From: Syngnathus acus
Taxonomy: Eukaryota > Chordata > Actinopteri > Syngnathiformes > Syngnathidae
Length of the DNA stretch: 64,000 nucleotides
Assembly (NCBI RefSeq): GCF_901709675.1
Contig: NC_051094.1
Coordinates: 3,065,001 to 3,129,000, forward strand
Reading direction: 5' to 3'
Shown: in pieces, positions 1-11,305 of the stretch
Numbering within the stretch: position 1 is the stretch's first letter
Layout: each line of letters opens with the position of its first letter
Position numbers and translations under genes: made by a program
Notes under the pieces: generated by a model
What the model was told of the DNA's origin: nothing
What the model saw: only the letters and a program-made list of their open reading frames with translations
Database searches by the model: none

Positions 1-38
1 GATGGCGAGGCAACGAGATTCTAAAACAAAATTTGTCT

Positions 39-120
39 CGTTGTCGGCAGGATTCGAACCTGCGCAGGGAAACCCCAATGGATTTCAAGTCCATCGCCTT
101 AACCACTCGGCCACAACAAC
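39..120 (-). tRNA. tRNA-Ser (anticodon TGA)
   Basis: Read on the minus strand this is an 82-nt class II tRNA. The acceptor arm GTTGTTG pairs with CGACAAC with one G-T wobble. The A box (TGGCCGAGTGG) and the B box (GGTTCGAATCC) are both intact, and a long variable arm is present. The anticodon loop CTTGAAA gives anticodon TGA, which reads UCA codons. A TTTT run about 8 nt past the 3' end fits a Pol III terminator. It is the first copy of a tandem array with a unit of about 161-168 bp. It looks functional. Confidence 0.85.
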
Positions 121-199
121 TCAATAAGATTCGTCGGGCATGGTCGTCACATTGTCAAAATGCAGATGGCGAGGCAACGAGATTCTAATACAAAATCTG

Positions 200-281
200 T
201 CTCGTCGGCAGGATTCGAACGTGCGCGGGGAGACCCCAATGGATTTCAAGTCCATCGCCTTAACCACTCGACCACAACAAC
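200..281 (-). tRNA. tRNA-Ser (anticodon TGA), slightly decayed copy
   Basis: This is the second unit of the array, with the same TGA anticodon loop as the first. The 3' acceptor strand has lost bases, so it pairs imperfectly with GTTGTTG. The first base of the B box has changed from G to C (CGTTCGAATCC), and the A box reads TGGTCGAGTGG. A TTTT run lies just downstream. The changed B box and acceptor make it a weak gene or an early pseudogene. Confidence 0.6.
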
Positions 282-367
282 TCAATAATATTGTTCGGGT
301 ACGGTCCTCATATTGTCAAAATGCATATGGCGAGGCTGGCAACGAGATTCTAAAACAAATTCTGTCT

Positions 368-449
368 CGTTGTCGGCAGGATTCGAACCTGCGCGGGGAG
401 AACCCAATGGATTTCTAGTCCATCGCCTTAACCACTCGGCCACGACAAC
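368..449 (-). tRNA. tRNA-Ser (anticodon AGA)
   Basis: This third unit is an 82-nt class II tRNA. Its acceptor stem GTTGTCG / CGACAAC pairs fully. The A and B boxes are intact and the variable arm is normal. The anticodon loop CTAGAAA gives anticodon AGA, which reads UCU and, as inosine, UCC and UCA. A TTTT run follows at about 13 nt. It is the best-formed copy in the array and differs from its neighbours in isoacceptor identity. Confidence 0.88.
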
Positions 450-535
450 TCTATAAGAGTCTTCGGGTAGTGTCATCATATTGTCAAAATGCAGATGGCG
501 AGGCTGGCAACGAGATTCTAATACAAAATCGGTCT

Positions 536-601
536 CGTTGTCGGCAGGCCTGGAACCAACGGATTTCTAATCCATCGCCTTAACCACTCGGCCACAACAA
601 C
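536..601 (-). pseudogene. tRNA-Ser (AGA) pseudogene
   Basis: The fourth array unit keeps the A box, the D arm and an AGA anticodon loop. About 16 nt covering most of the variable arm and the 5' part of the T arm are missing, so the B box is lost. The acceptor ends remain. Without a B box it should not be transcribed by Pol III. Confidence 0.75.
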
Positions 602-630
602 ACACTCTGTGACACACACCGTCCAAATAC

Positions 631-698
631 ATGGTGGTTAAGGTGACGGACTTGAAATCCATCAGCGCCTCCTCTCGCAGGTTCGAATCCTGCCGATA
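631..698 (+). pseudogene. tRNA-Ser (TGA) pseudogene, opposite strand
   Basis: This copy lies on the plus strand. It retains the anticodon loop CTTGAAA and a perfect B box (GGTTCGAATCC). The D arm has lost about five bases, so the A box is broken. The acceptor ends no longer pair and no T run follows. Confidence 0.65.
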
Positions 699-844
699 AT
701 GTGTAGGCCTTAGAGAACCTCTAATACTATCTTCGCCGCTGATTGTACTTTCGTCTATTATTTGGTAAGGTCCACGCACCGTCAAAATGCATCCAAATTC
801 AATTCGTTCTGTTCCCGTTCAAAGAAACAGAGTTAACACGGTAC

Positions 845-3800
845 CAATTCCAGTGGCAGTCTGCTCCTGGTATTTGTCCATGTCTATATGAAGGCTGGTG
901 TTGAAGAAGTCCAGCTTGGCCATGAGTCTCTGGTGCATGGACACCATCTCGTTCTTCTGCTTGGACAGGGATGAGTTGTGTCTCAGCAAGCTCATGCTGG
1001 GAGGAAAATATTGGCATTTTTCAATCCAGTTCACACATTCATGTGTGTGTGTGTTTCCTACATGGCTGCTTTCTGTCCCTGCTGCAGTCTCTGCCATTCC
1101 TCCTTCAGGGAGCGGATGGTGTGCCACGCCTGGCCACAAGTCCTCCTCAGAGGGCTGTAAGGCAGAACGTGCTTTGGATCCTTTTCTGGTAAAGAAGAAG
1201 ACTACAATAATTTTACCATTAATAACTATCATCAAATCTAGTTTTAGTTGATTTATTTGATAAGTTTTACACAAAAAATATGATAATCGGGGGGTTAATT
1301 AAATTAAATTTGATAACTAACTGTCAATGTGTGGAAGAAACAAAAAGTAATTTTGTCAATTTAAAATTGTTAAATGGTGACAAATTCAATATTTGCGTGT
1401 CGCACATAGTATTTTTACAATATAATTGATATGATTGTATTTCTATTTTCCTGTTAGCCCATTTTTAATGTTCAAACTGAATAATGTTACATTGGCTCAC
1501 GAGATGACGTATACTTTTCAGTAATGCAATTTTTGCCTTGTTTTTTATGTTGGTAATTCTAATGCTAAGAATGTTTAAAGAGTTCCACTATTGTACGGCA
1601 CACACTAAGAATAAAATACATTTGAATTCCAACATAGGAGGAGAAAGACTCACGGATAAAACAGATGTTTTCAGGGAGGAGGCGAGGAGTCAACGGTGGT
1701 TCATAACTACAAGATGAGCGATCAAACAAGAAAACCAGAGGGAAGTCTGTCCGCCGCCCATCTATCTCCTGCACATATGAGATTTGAGACATGATGTGCC
1801 ATTGACATTTTTTTTTCTTTTTCCCACGAGGGAACGATTCGATATGAGCCGTTGTGGTTACGGTGTAATCGATGGCGCACTGCGTGGCCGGCCCGTGAGG
1901 CTCCAAGGCTGAGCCGGCCTCCAGCAGCAACTCCTGCTGGGCTGCGGGGATGCTGGTTTCGTCTGCAATTCTCTTCTGCAGCTCGGCCACCGTCTCGTCA
2001 TCTGCGACGGCGTACCTCAAGATCTTGGCGGTGGTCATGTTTAAAACCTGAACCATCTGCGAAGAACAGACCGGAAATGAAACTGAAATGAGTGCCTCTT
2101 GAATTTCTTACAAGTCACGAAACATTCAATATTATTCTAAGCCACATTGAACTTTGACACTGGGATGACAATGACAACTGAGAAATATGTCTGGAAAATT
2201 TAACTGTTGAACCGATATAAGTTGAGGTAAAACAGGCAAAGCCAATTTGGAATAAAACATTAAATGGCAACGCCAAAGTAAGTAAATGAATGACAACCTC
2301 ACTCTCTCCGAAAACAATACAATGAATGTGATTGACTCTCACTTTGAGCTGCAGAATAGGTTCCAGCTGGGAGAAGCAGTTGCTGGCCGTGGCGTCAGGC
2401 TCTTTGCCTCTTTCTTGCGGAGACCACTTGAGCATCAGCCGCAGCCACCTCTCCAGCTTCTCCGCGAGGAGACTGTCACACACACCAAAAGTCGAGTACA
2501 GGGGCCGGCCGGCCGGCCGGGGTGGGGCTCATGTTGCTAAAGTAACGTGGCTCACCTGTTGAGGTTGTTGGGCTGAGGGAGCTGTTTGGCGAAGCGGACC
2601 ACCCCGGAGAGGTCCTCGTAGACCACAATGTCGCTGTCTTGTTTCAGTCGCAGTTTATTGTGCCTGGAGATGGGAGAAGAAAAGCTTAGCTGATGGCTTC
2701 ATTGTTATTCACGGTTCTTATCCGCAAGATCATACGGAAATCGTCTTATTGACAACGCAGGGTCAAAATCTTCTAAAATGTGTTTTGTGAGGATATATGA
2801 AGGATTTAAGGTAGACTACAGCCAAAAGTGAAGTTGCAGGACCGGAAGTGTGATTTTGAAACAATGGCTGGGTGTTTTCCCTTTTTGCAACCCAAACATG
2901 ATCTTTTTCACTCGGAATAACAGAGACGGACGAGAGCCATTGATGTTGGCACGACACACGTATCCGGTCATTCTTCACGTCGGAGACTTTGCTTTCTTTA
3001 TGCAACTGGTGCCGAGGTTGAGAAACCTCTGGGAAAACGGTCGTTTACCAAAGGACGGGTTGCCAGGTTGGCAAAAAAGGCCGAAATCCCGTGATGCACT
3101 CAAACACCAAGGTCCCGAAGCTCCAGTAGTCCACGGCGACCGTGTACTTCTTCTTCTCCATCAGCTCGGGAGCCTGACGGATGGTGGAGGAGGTCAGCAG
3201 CAGGCAGATGGTGACGCTAGTGCAATACGTACAATGTGTCTGACTGACCAAGTACTGCAGGGTTCCCACAAAGGAGGTGCAAAGGCTGCTCTGGTCCAGT
3301 TCCTTAGCGTAGCCGAGGTCAATGATCTTGTGGATTAACTTAAACAGAGAAAGGGGGAGCAGTTCTGAATTAACTACTCAAACCACATGTTGATTTTGTT
3401 TTGGTTTTCTCTTCCTGTCTGTTTCTCATATGCTTCAGCTGTATCCAATTTCCCTTTTAATATCCTGGCCGTGTAGATTCCTCATGTCTGTGATCCTTTT
3501 CGTGGTCGTTCTTACTTTGCCTGGAATTGTTTGGCCTATCCGAGCTGCCTTGTCGTGATTGAGAATAGGAGATTTGGATTTGTCAACTGCACGGCAATCT
3601 AAATCTGTCGCCGCCGCCTTCGTGCCACAGTTTGGAATTCTTTCATATTGTTCCAGTTAGAGTGTAAGACATCTTGCATCTTGTTCGATTAATTCTATCG
3701 TAAATAATGTAAATAGAATACATTTGCTTGTAAAACTTGCACATTCTACAGTGCACACGCAAAAAAAGGCCAAGACTGTGAGGTCAGCTGATATCGAGAT

Positions 3801-6800
3801 GCAGATGGACGACATTGGGATTGTATTTTCCACGCAAATTGAGGTCAAATTCCGAGTTGTAAACCATTTAAGCTTATAGGACTTAAGATGTCTTTTGAAA
3901 GATTCGGCTAACTCTCCGCTTGTTTGAAAATCTTTTCGTGTCAATCGTCAAGCGACAGGTGGTGCTAAAAGTCGGAACGCCGCCACGATTAAAAGTGGCA
4001 TTAGGAAATGGATTAGAAATCATCGGTGTGACTGTGAAGTGACGTGAACAAAATCATCTTACCTAAAGGATGAGGACGTAACTGATAAAGTACTTTAAAA
4101 TGTTTGAACATCCACCAGATGGAGGATAACATGTGAAGGATCGTTATGTAACCTTAGTAAAAATTTAAAAATAAGGTCCAGACCCGAAAAGTGCAAGGAT
4201 CACTTGTAGGATTTGTTTTTCCGTCATAAAGTCAAAGTTTACAGTGGAAAGCTTTTCGTAAGCAAAATGTCAAGATGGGAACTTTGTTTGGTTCTGGCAT
4301 CCATATTTGTCTCTCACCCGCTTCTCTCCCTGCTGCAGCACAATGTTTTCGGGTTTCAAATCTCGGTGGATGATCCGCTTCTTGTGGAGATAGGTCAGAG
4401 CCGAGGCTACGGGGAAGAGAAAAAGAAAAACAAAAGTCACCGCCAACTTAGGAACCTCTGGAGAAACACATTTCTAACAAGTGGACTTTGATCGGACCTG
4501 TTTTGCCTTAGCCCAAACTCACTTCCATGTGAGCAAAAGCATTTTCTATCCATTCTCATTTCCACAACATTTAGCACTTTGAGATTCCCCCGAATATAAA
4601 GTGCGTTATAAATATAATTTATTATTATTATTATTATTACATGTGCCCACACCCAGAAAACAGGCGAGGGCTGATGTTCGCTATACTAACCTGATTAATT
4701 CTAATTCCCCAAATACAACCAGAATACCGTGTGGCGAAAACAAGCATCCACTTGGCTTCAAGAATGTTTACCGGAAACACAAATTCCACGAAACGTGTGC
4801 GTCAGGGAATGAGTCTAGGGACATTCGAAAGAAACGCCCACCGTTTTTCTATGTGCACTGACGTATGTGCGCGTTACGCTGGAAATGAGCAACGCCATAT
4901 GTGAGTTGGCAAAATTGCATCCGATGGAGAGAGAGAGAAGCGCCACATGTTACACGGAGGGCTCGTACGTTGCGAAAGCCGTGTGTGAGCTGTCGCCATG
5001 GTGACTAAACGCTGCGGTCCGGTGTCAGCGGTGACATCATGACACGGGCTAAAAGGTCCCTGGATATTGGAAAGGAATCATCCGGCCAGCTCACTCGGCC
5101 GGACACGTAATGAATGGAACAATAGTGCCGTTTTCACCAAAGTCACCTGGGTGATACTCACAAATGTCGCACAAGAGAATCAAAACGGAGCCCTCGCGCA
5201 TTCCGCAGCAGTTGTCCAAGAGGTTCAGATACTGCAAAGGGAAGAGAGGAACCGGCACGTCAAATGAATCTGTCCTCCTGGTGATTTAAAGCATGTCCTC
5301 ATTTCAGAGAATTTTCCATCCATTAAGTACATTGCGTTGGCGCGCACAAAGCCAAACCGTGGACTCAAAGTTGTTGATTTTGGTTTTGTGCAGAGATCAG
5401 AAAAGGATTTATGAGACATTTTTAACTATCATTGCTGGAGAGCTGACAAAAAAAAAAAGGATGAGAGTGAACCGGCCTCCATCTTGCCTTGTGGTTCATG
5501 ATGACGGCGATTTTGTTTTGTCTGCTTTTAATATTCGGCCAGACTTTTGGGTGCTTATTCACTGGTTTTATATTAAAAAAGAAAAACATGCACCGACACA
5601 AACAAATTCCTGAACTCAAATAAGTCCTTGAGGGGAAAAAGTGGCGCGTATTGAGAAGATCTTTTCATCCTTGGAGTCCATAAGGTGCGTTTCCATTCAA
5701 CTTTATATTCATTTTCTCAAGTACTGCAGATGTTATAAATGGTCCAGCTCTCACACTTTATTTATAATAAATGAAGTGCAATTCGACAAATATGTGAGTT
5801 TGCTGACTAGGTGGACAACAAAGTTGCTTTATTTTAATTGATTTTATGATTTCATATTTTCTTTCACCTTTCTCAGATCTCCTCCTTGGCAATATTCCAT
5901 GGCCAGCAGCGGCAGGTCGTTGGTAGTCACGAGTTTTTGCATCCCCTCGGGAACTTCCCTCGCCGCCACCACGTTGACATGATCCAACCTGAGTGCGTTT
6001 AAATCCTTTGGTAAGGGACAAGAACAATTTGTATCGGACAACAGAATCGGTGCATACCAAAGGAAATCTCAAATTTAGCGATCCATCTCTAGTATTTAGC
6101 ACGCATTTCATATGGGCCACGCTCGCCCCCAGGCTTGGAGACATGCAACGAGTCCCTTGTGAGTAATCGCTTGGCAACAATGGCGAAGGAAAACGCCCTC
6201 TGAACGGGAAGAACCTTTGAGCGGCACCGGTTTCGGGTGGGGCTGCTCTCTGACTCCAACAATACTGAACCCCCCTAAAAAAACGACTGATGAGTGTGCA
6301 ATGATGCAAAGTGATCACTGACTCACGGTGAAGTGAGTCTAGAAAGTTTCCTCGAGGTTGCAAAGAGGTTTGACCTTCTTTCCAATTCCTGTCACGAAGA
6401 AGCAATCATTGTTTGCTGACTAATCAATCGATCAACAGCAGTTTGTCTATTCCGCTGTAGTTGTCACCTCACTGGATATTTTGGTGACCTTAACAACTCC
6501 AGCCAGCACTAGGTCTGGTGCTATTTAACAAGGAAAACAACAAAAAAAACAAGATAAGAAACTCCAGTTGATCCACTCCAGCCACAAGAGTTTGGAACAT
6601 GTAATCAGAGCTTGACGCTGCACTAATAAGACCAAGGCAGACGTTTGTCAAATGACCAAACACTTACAACAACCCTGATAAAGACAGGATGCTTTCACAA
6701 AACATGACCTCATATGGAAAATACACTGTATTTGAAGACTCCCTGAACTAGCAGGCACCATAACCCATTAACATCTCACCGTTCTTACAGAATACGTGCA

Positions 6801-9044
6801 TGCAGACCATTGCGGTGTGATTATATAATAGCACGCTCCGACAATATTTGTAACGGCGTGGGTCGAGAGGTCTGTGGTGTGGTTGTCTGAGAACAACACG
6901 CTTGTTAAATTGAAATGTTTTCATGGCCGCATTTGAACTCGCACACACGTCTGACTTCTTAAGTCTTGCAAAAGAAAAAAAAAAAAGAAAAAAAAACAGA
7001 CACGCCCACAGCACAGACCGTGATGTCATTAAAGTGGAGCACAACGAGGAGGTGGCACTTTATTGTGTCAGAAATAACCACCTTGAGTCCACAAAACTCT
7101 TATTATTAAATGTCCCGTGCCATTCTTGCTATTTCGGGATAGCGGGTTTGAGAAAACAGAGATGGGGGTGGAACGCTCAAATGTCAAACACGTGTCACGG
7201 AATGCGTTGCAGTGAGTCAAAACAAACTCAAGTATCTTATTTACGTTTTTTTTTTTTTTTTTTTACTCATACATAGCTCTGGGCAAAAAAAAACAACAGA
7301 GACGTCGGAGTGGTAAAAATAAAGAAGGAAAATCCCTGAATTCGTCACCAGTCTCAAGACAAGTTGGTTCAGCTCACTGGCTAAAACATCTTTTCAAATA
7401 GAGAAAGGGAAGACGAAATGATGCAGAAACAAACACATACAGGCAATTTAACAAGACTCAAACCATGAATATTAGGAATATTATTACGGCACCAAACTGT
7501 ACAGTAGTTGTGAAACTCTTCTTTGTTTGTGTCAGCATGCCTGTATTCTACTGCCGCCCAGTGGTCAACACACGCACATCGGGCGGAGCATTCTTTAGAT
7601 TCGATTTAATTATGTTATTGCACAAGTTTCTATTAAGCACATTATTGAGTGTTAATTAAAAAACAAGTAAAAGATTGTTCTTAGTCATATTTTTGTTTGT
7701 TTCATTGCAGAGGAACTGACCTCTTCATGATTTGGATCTCCAGACACCATCTCTCTTTGTTTCGCTCACTCAGCTCCTGGCGGCACTGCTTGATTGCAAT
7801 CTGCTCCTCTGTATCCTTCCAACCCAATAAAAACATGGCATCATTAAAAGAGAAACTGGCAAGACAGTTGCAATAAATAAAATACCAAACTATTAAAAGC
7901 AATTGGAATGATGCATTATTAATAACAGAAGAAACGATTTGAAAGGTGATTTATTATTTTCATACTATCAGATAAACGTGTATTATCGGCAGAGACGCAA
8001 CAACATACAATCGCTTTATAGTGTGAAGCGATGAGCAACACAAGTGACCATATCTCCATCCCTCTTTCTCATGACATCATCACGGTCAAACGGCTGCCCG
8101 TAACATGACCTGCCTCCTAATAATAACCCGCAGCATTGTCATCCATACGGGAAGAAGGAAGTTTAATCATCAGCCGTGCCCTCTTTGAGTACTCAATGTT
8201 CGACCTTTGTTGTTTGTTTTTTTTAACTTCCTGAAGTGTAGTGGCACTAAGTGACCAGTCCTTGGAAATCCAAGCTGGACATTCCCATGACTAAAACAAA
8301 AGCTGCATCAAAATGTCTGCCTTTAAAAAGATATTAATACTCAATTGATTGATAATGTCAAAGCTAGGATGTATCTGCCTATGTTCTGAAATGATCCACA
8401 ATTAAAACATTATTATTCGTGATACATTTCCATTAAAACAAGCAGCATTTTATTTCCTGGTCTGAAGCATGTTATTCTCCGGTCTCTTTGTAAATATTTA
8501 CAATACAAACCGTACAAAGAGTTTATTTAAAGTAAGAAATTCTCTTATCGTACACTATACACACCTGCAGGTGACTAATACAAACAAAGCAGAGTCATGA
8601 CGAAAGGAAGTGGAAGAGAGCGCGGACTCACACTTTCATACACTACATGCAATAATGCTCTCGTTTTATGACGACGAGTGATGTCACTACACTGATTTCA
8701 ACCGCACTGCAAACTGAAAGAGGAAAGCTTATGTAGAAATGACCTCGCTCGAAATGACCGTTTTAATAAGCATATGAAGCCTTTCAGCACCAACGTCAGC
8801 CTACCTCAATGTCATCATTTCAACTATACAGGTGTACCTAACGTTATGGCCGTGTATATTTTATAGCAAAAGAGATGTGTGATTGGAGATGATGAAGATG
8901 CTTAACCTTATTTTGCCATCTGGTGACATTCCCAAAGCCTCCCGTGCCCAGACGCTCCTTCATTTCCCAGGCTCCACAGCTCTGTGGCTGATGAAGGGGG
9001 ACACGGTTCATGGTCTATACCAGGGCTTCTCCAATCGGCCGCAA
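845..9044 (-). CDS. ikbkb: IKK-beta (inhibitor of NF-kB kinase subunit beta), 5' part of gene
   Basis: This gene encodes the serine kinase of the cytoplasmic IKK complex, which phosphorylates I-kappa-B to release NF-kB. Coding exons (minus strand) are 8907-9011 (ATG at 9011), 7721-7815, 5868-5989, 5162-5231, 4318-4406, 3249-3338, 3049-3173, 2556-2663, 2343-2472, 1862-2056, 1654-1768, 1062-1185 and 845-996. All phases agree, giving 506 codons. The kinase domain shows the P-loop GTGGFGNV, Lys44 in [16 protein letters not shown], a DLG in place of DFG, and the activation loop SLCTS (Ser178/Ser182, matching human 177/181). The ubiquitin-like domain spans about residues 312-400, followed by the start of the scaffold/dimerisation helices. 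The sequence matches IKBKB better than CHUK (e.g. [13 protein letters not shown]). The 5' UTR continues to an acceptor at 9044. About 250 C-terminal residues, including the NEMO-binding end, are not seen and should lie left of the window. Confidence 0.93.
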
Positions 9045-9686
9045 CTGTGGGAAAAAAAAAAAAAAAAGCATTTATACCGAGGCTGCTGTTAAAAGGCACC
9101 GTAGGTTAATGTGTAATCCTGCGACTGGTGATGCTATGGTGACAAATACATGATTTATTGCATGAGATTTCCATTGTCAAACTAGCTGAAAATATGTTAT
9201 GTCAATAATGTCCAATTTTCAATGACATGTCTGCAAACCAGTGCTTTTCAAAATGGCTGCACATTAAACCAGACAGTATTACTCTTATGAAACTACAACG
9301 TATGGAATAACGAGCCACTTCACAAGTTGCCTCATGCTAGACAAAGTATTCATTTTACAAAATGTTTATCAACAATATCTGTCGATATTATTTTATGTTT
9401 TAAGGAGGTGAATACGTGAACCAAAAAATTGCACAATACATATTAGGAGAGTGCAAGGAATGAAAGTGGCGCTGAACAGTAAGTGAGCAACAGGTAAGAA
9501 ATGACAAAATGCACAAGAATGAACATTATAGGCACTTTCTATCACTTTATACCGCGATAAGGACAATATACCAGCATGTGAATTGTTTTTAAAATAAAAT
9601 AAAAAAAAGCGACGTGCATGTGTTGTTACTGACGTTGTATCACTAAACGTTTCCAGCGAGCGCACACGATGGGACACGATGCCTAC

Positions 9687-9870
9687 CTGTTGCCTGATAA
9701 ATCTGCGCCTCGAAGACTTTTCAAACGTGTAAAAATAAAATATATATATGTATATTTATATCCGGTGTTTTAGTTTAACTTACAGCATTGAAAACTCTCC
9801 ACCAAAGTTTGACTTCCTGATTGGGAGAGTTCCTGTAAACCTGCAGACTCCGCCCACACGGGGGCAGTCA
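9687..9870 (-). promoter_or_regulatory. Probable ikbkb 5' UTR exon and promoter
   Basis: Minus-strand sequence ending at 9687 (GGCAACAG|GTAGGC) is a good splice donor that would join the acceptor at 9044, just before the start-codon exon. Upstream (higher coordinates) lies a CCGCCC box at about 9850 and a CACGTG E-box at about 9870. The transcription start itself cannot be fixed from sequence. Confidence 0.4.
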
Positions 9871-11010
9871 CGTGAGCTGTGCTCTTACTCATGTCACTGC
9901 TGAATAACATGTCAAGAATCGTGTCAAACTCATTTTTATCATCATACATATGGTTTTTATCAGAAGGTTGTCATGACTGCGAAAAATATATAAATGTAAA
10001 GTCACCTGGTAAGTTAATTATATATACGCAGCAATAATTGATTGTTAATATGTTAATATGAATAATTGACATACTTACATGAGTCAATTTGCGAGTTGTC
10101 CTTCCACATAAGAATTTCATGAAACCACAAAAATGAAGAGAGTACACAACTACACAACCACCACACCCTCTATTGCGACACAGTTTCGTAGCCTGCAGAG
10201 AATGTTGAACTGTAATATTGCATGTTAAACAAATTAAGTCCAAAAGATAAGCCTGCTATCTATTTTGGCACCTGCATACATTCCATCTGGCAACATAGAC
10301 AAAATGTCATCTTTGTCTATATGCTAATTTAACACAGATGGAAACAAACCATCACATTTATTTTATGTGGGCATTTTAAATAGTTAACTAAGAGTAAACA
10401 AAGAACATGTATTAGCATAGCACGTTTTTCTGCTCAAATATGTGGGCCATTTTGGAGACAGATTTCTGCAGGAAAGAGGGAATTACACTGGGGGGAAAAA
10501 AGATTGTGGTTGTGACAAATGACTCCTGGTGCCAAGCGGTTCATCAGACTGGCATAGAATCAAGAAGAACAACAAGCTTAGCAAAACACCAGAGGGCACA
10601 GACAGATGGAAAATGAATCATAATATAGTTAAACATTTTAGAATAAGAAAGATAGACAGTGATCCTCTCCATTTTATGAAAACTATGTAACAATGCAATT
10701 AATTGACATTTTATCGACACTACCCCAGCATTTGTAGTTCCTTCAGTGATTCAAAATTCTAAGGAATCATTTCTCCCAGAAAGTGAATTTTAGTTTTTGA
10801 GGAAGCTAATGAAATGAGCCAACATTTTTTACATGACATCATCACCATCACCTCATACTTTAATGATGCACTATGCGTTGACTGACTGTTTTCAAACTGA
10901 AGGGAAATGATGGTGAAACAGCTTACTCATTATATGATACCGATGTCTCTTAAATCTCTAGAGATAAAACAAAATGTGTTTTACTGAACGGCTTTGCACG
11001 TTCATATGTG
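9871..11010. other. Intergenic spacer between divergent ikbkb and plat
   Basis: This AT-rich spacer has no open frame with protein family features and no recognised RNA gene. It separates two genes transcribed away from each other. Confidence 0.5.
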
Positions 11011-11015
11011 ATTTG

Positions 11016-11023
11016 TGACGTCA
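11016..11023 (+). promoter_or_regulatory. Cyclic-AMP response element (CRE) of plat
   Basis: A perfect TGACGTCA palindrome lies about 215 bp before the likely plat start. Mammalian PLAT promoters are known to carry a functional CRE-like site, so the position fits. Binding is inferred, not shown. Confidence 0.6.
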
Positions 11024-11091
11024 ATTTTAAGAAAGGGGGAGATATGGAAAAGCAAAAAATGGTCGGCTACATATTTGTATGTGCGCCTGTA

Positions 11092-11305
11092 AGCTCCGCC
11101 CCTCCTCTCAGCTCAGCATCAGAGCAGCAGTCCCCCCCCTGAGGTCACAGCACACACCCTTTCTCCACTCCTCTCTTCCTTCCCTCGCTCTCTCTCCTCC
11201 CCACTTAAAAAGTGAGAACAACCGGCGGAGCAGCTCACTCGCAGCGAGGCAACCATTTGACATCTCACCAGCAACATCCTCCTCCTCCTCATCTCTTATT
11301 TGGTG
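11092..11305 (+). promoter_or_regulatory. plat core promoter and 5' UTR exon
   Basis: A GC box (CTCCGCCCC) lies at about 11094. A pyrimidine-rich stretch follows, then a TATA-like CTTAAAAAG at about 11204. The first non-coding exon likely starts near 11230 and ends at 11305 with the donor TGGTG|GTAAGT. It would join the acceptor before 15130. Confidence 0.55.

Larger units (their letters stand above)
1..700. repeat. Tandem array of tRNA-Ser units
   Basis: Four units start at about 1, 165, 326 and 494, each opening with a GATGGCGAGG-like block. Each unit has the same order: flanking block, Pol III terminator, then a minus-strand tRNA-Ser. The periods are about 164, 161 and 168 bp. Spacers as well as tRNAs are conserved, which shows segmental duplication. 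A further spacer echo (GTCAAAATGCA) occurs at about 781. Confidence 0.85.

Noticed and set aside
1147-1160. Splice acceptor CTTACAG inside the ikbkb exon 1062-1185
   Set aside because: Using it puts the following codons in the wrong frame. The acceptor at 1186-1187 (TTACCAG) keeps phase and gives residues that align with IKK-beta.
5758-6405. 215-codon open frame on the minus strand
   Set aside because: It overlaps the ikbkb exon 5868-5989 in a different frame and has no family features of its own.
9818-9835. Possible NF-kB site (GGGAGAGTTCC) before ikbkb
   Set aside because: It is one base longer than the kappa-B consensus, so it was not called.
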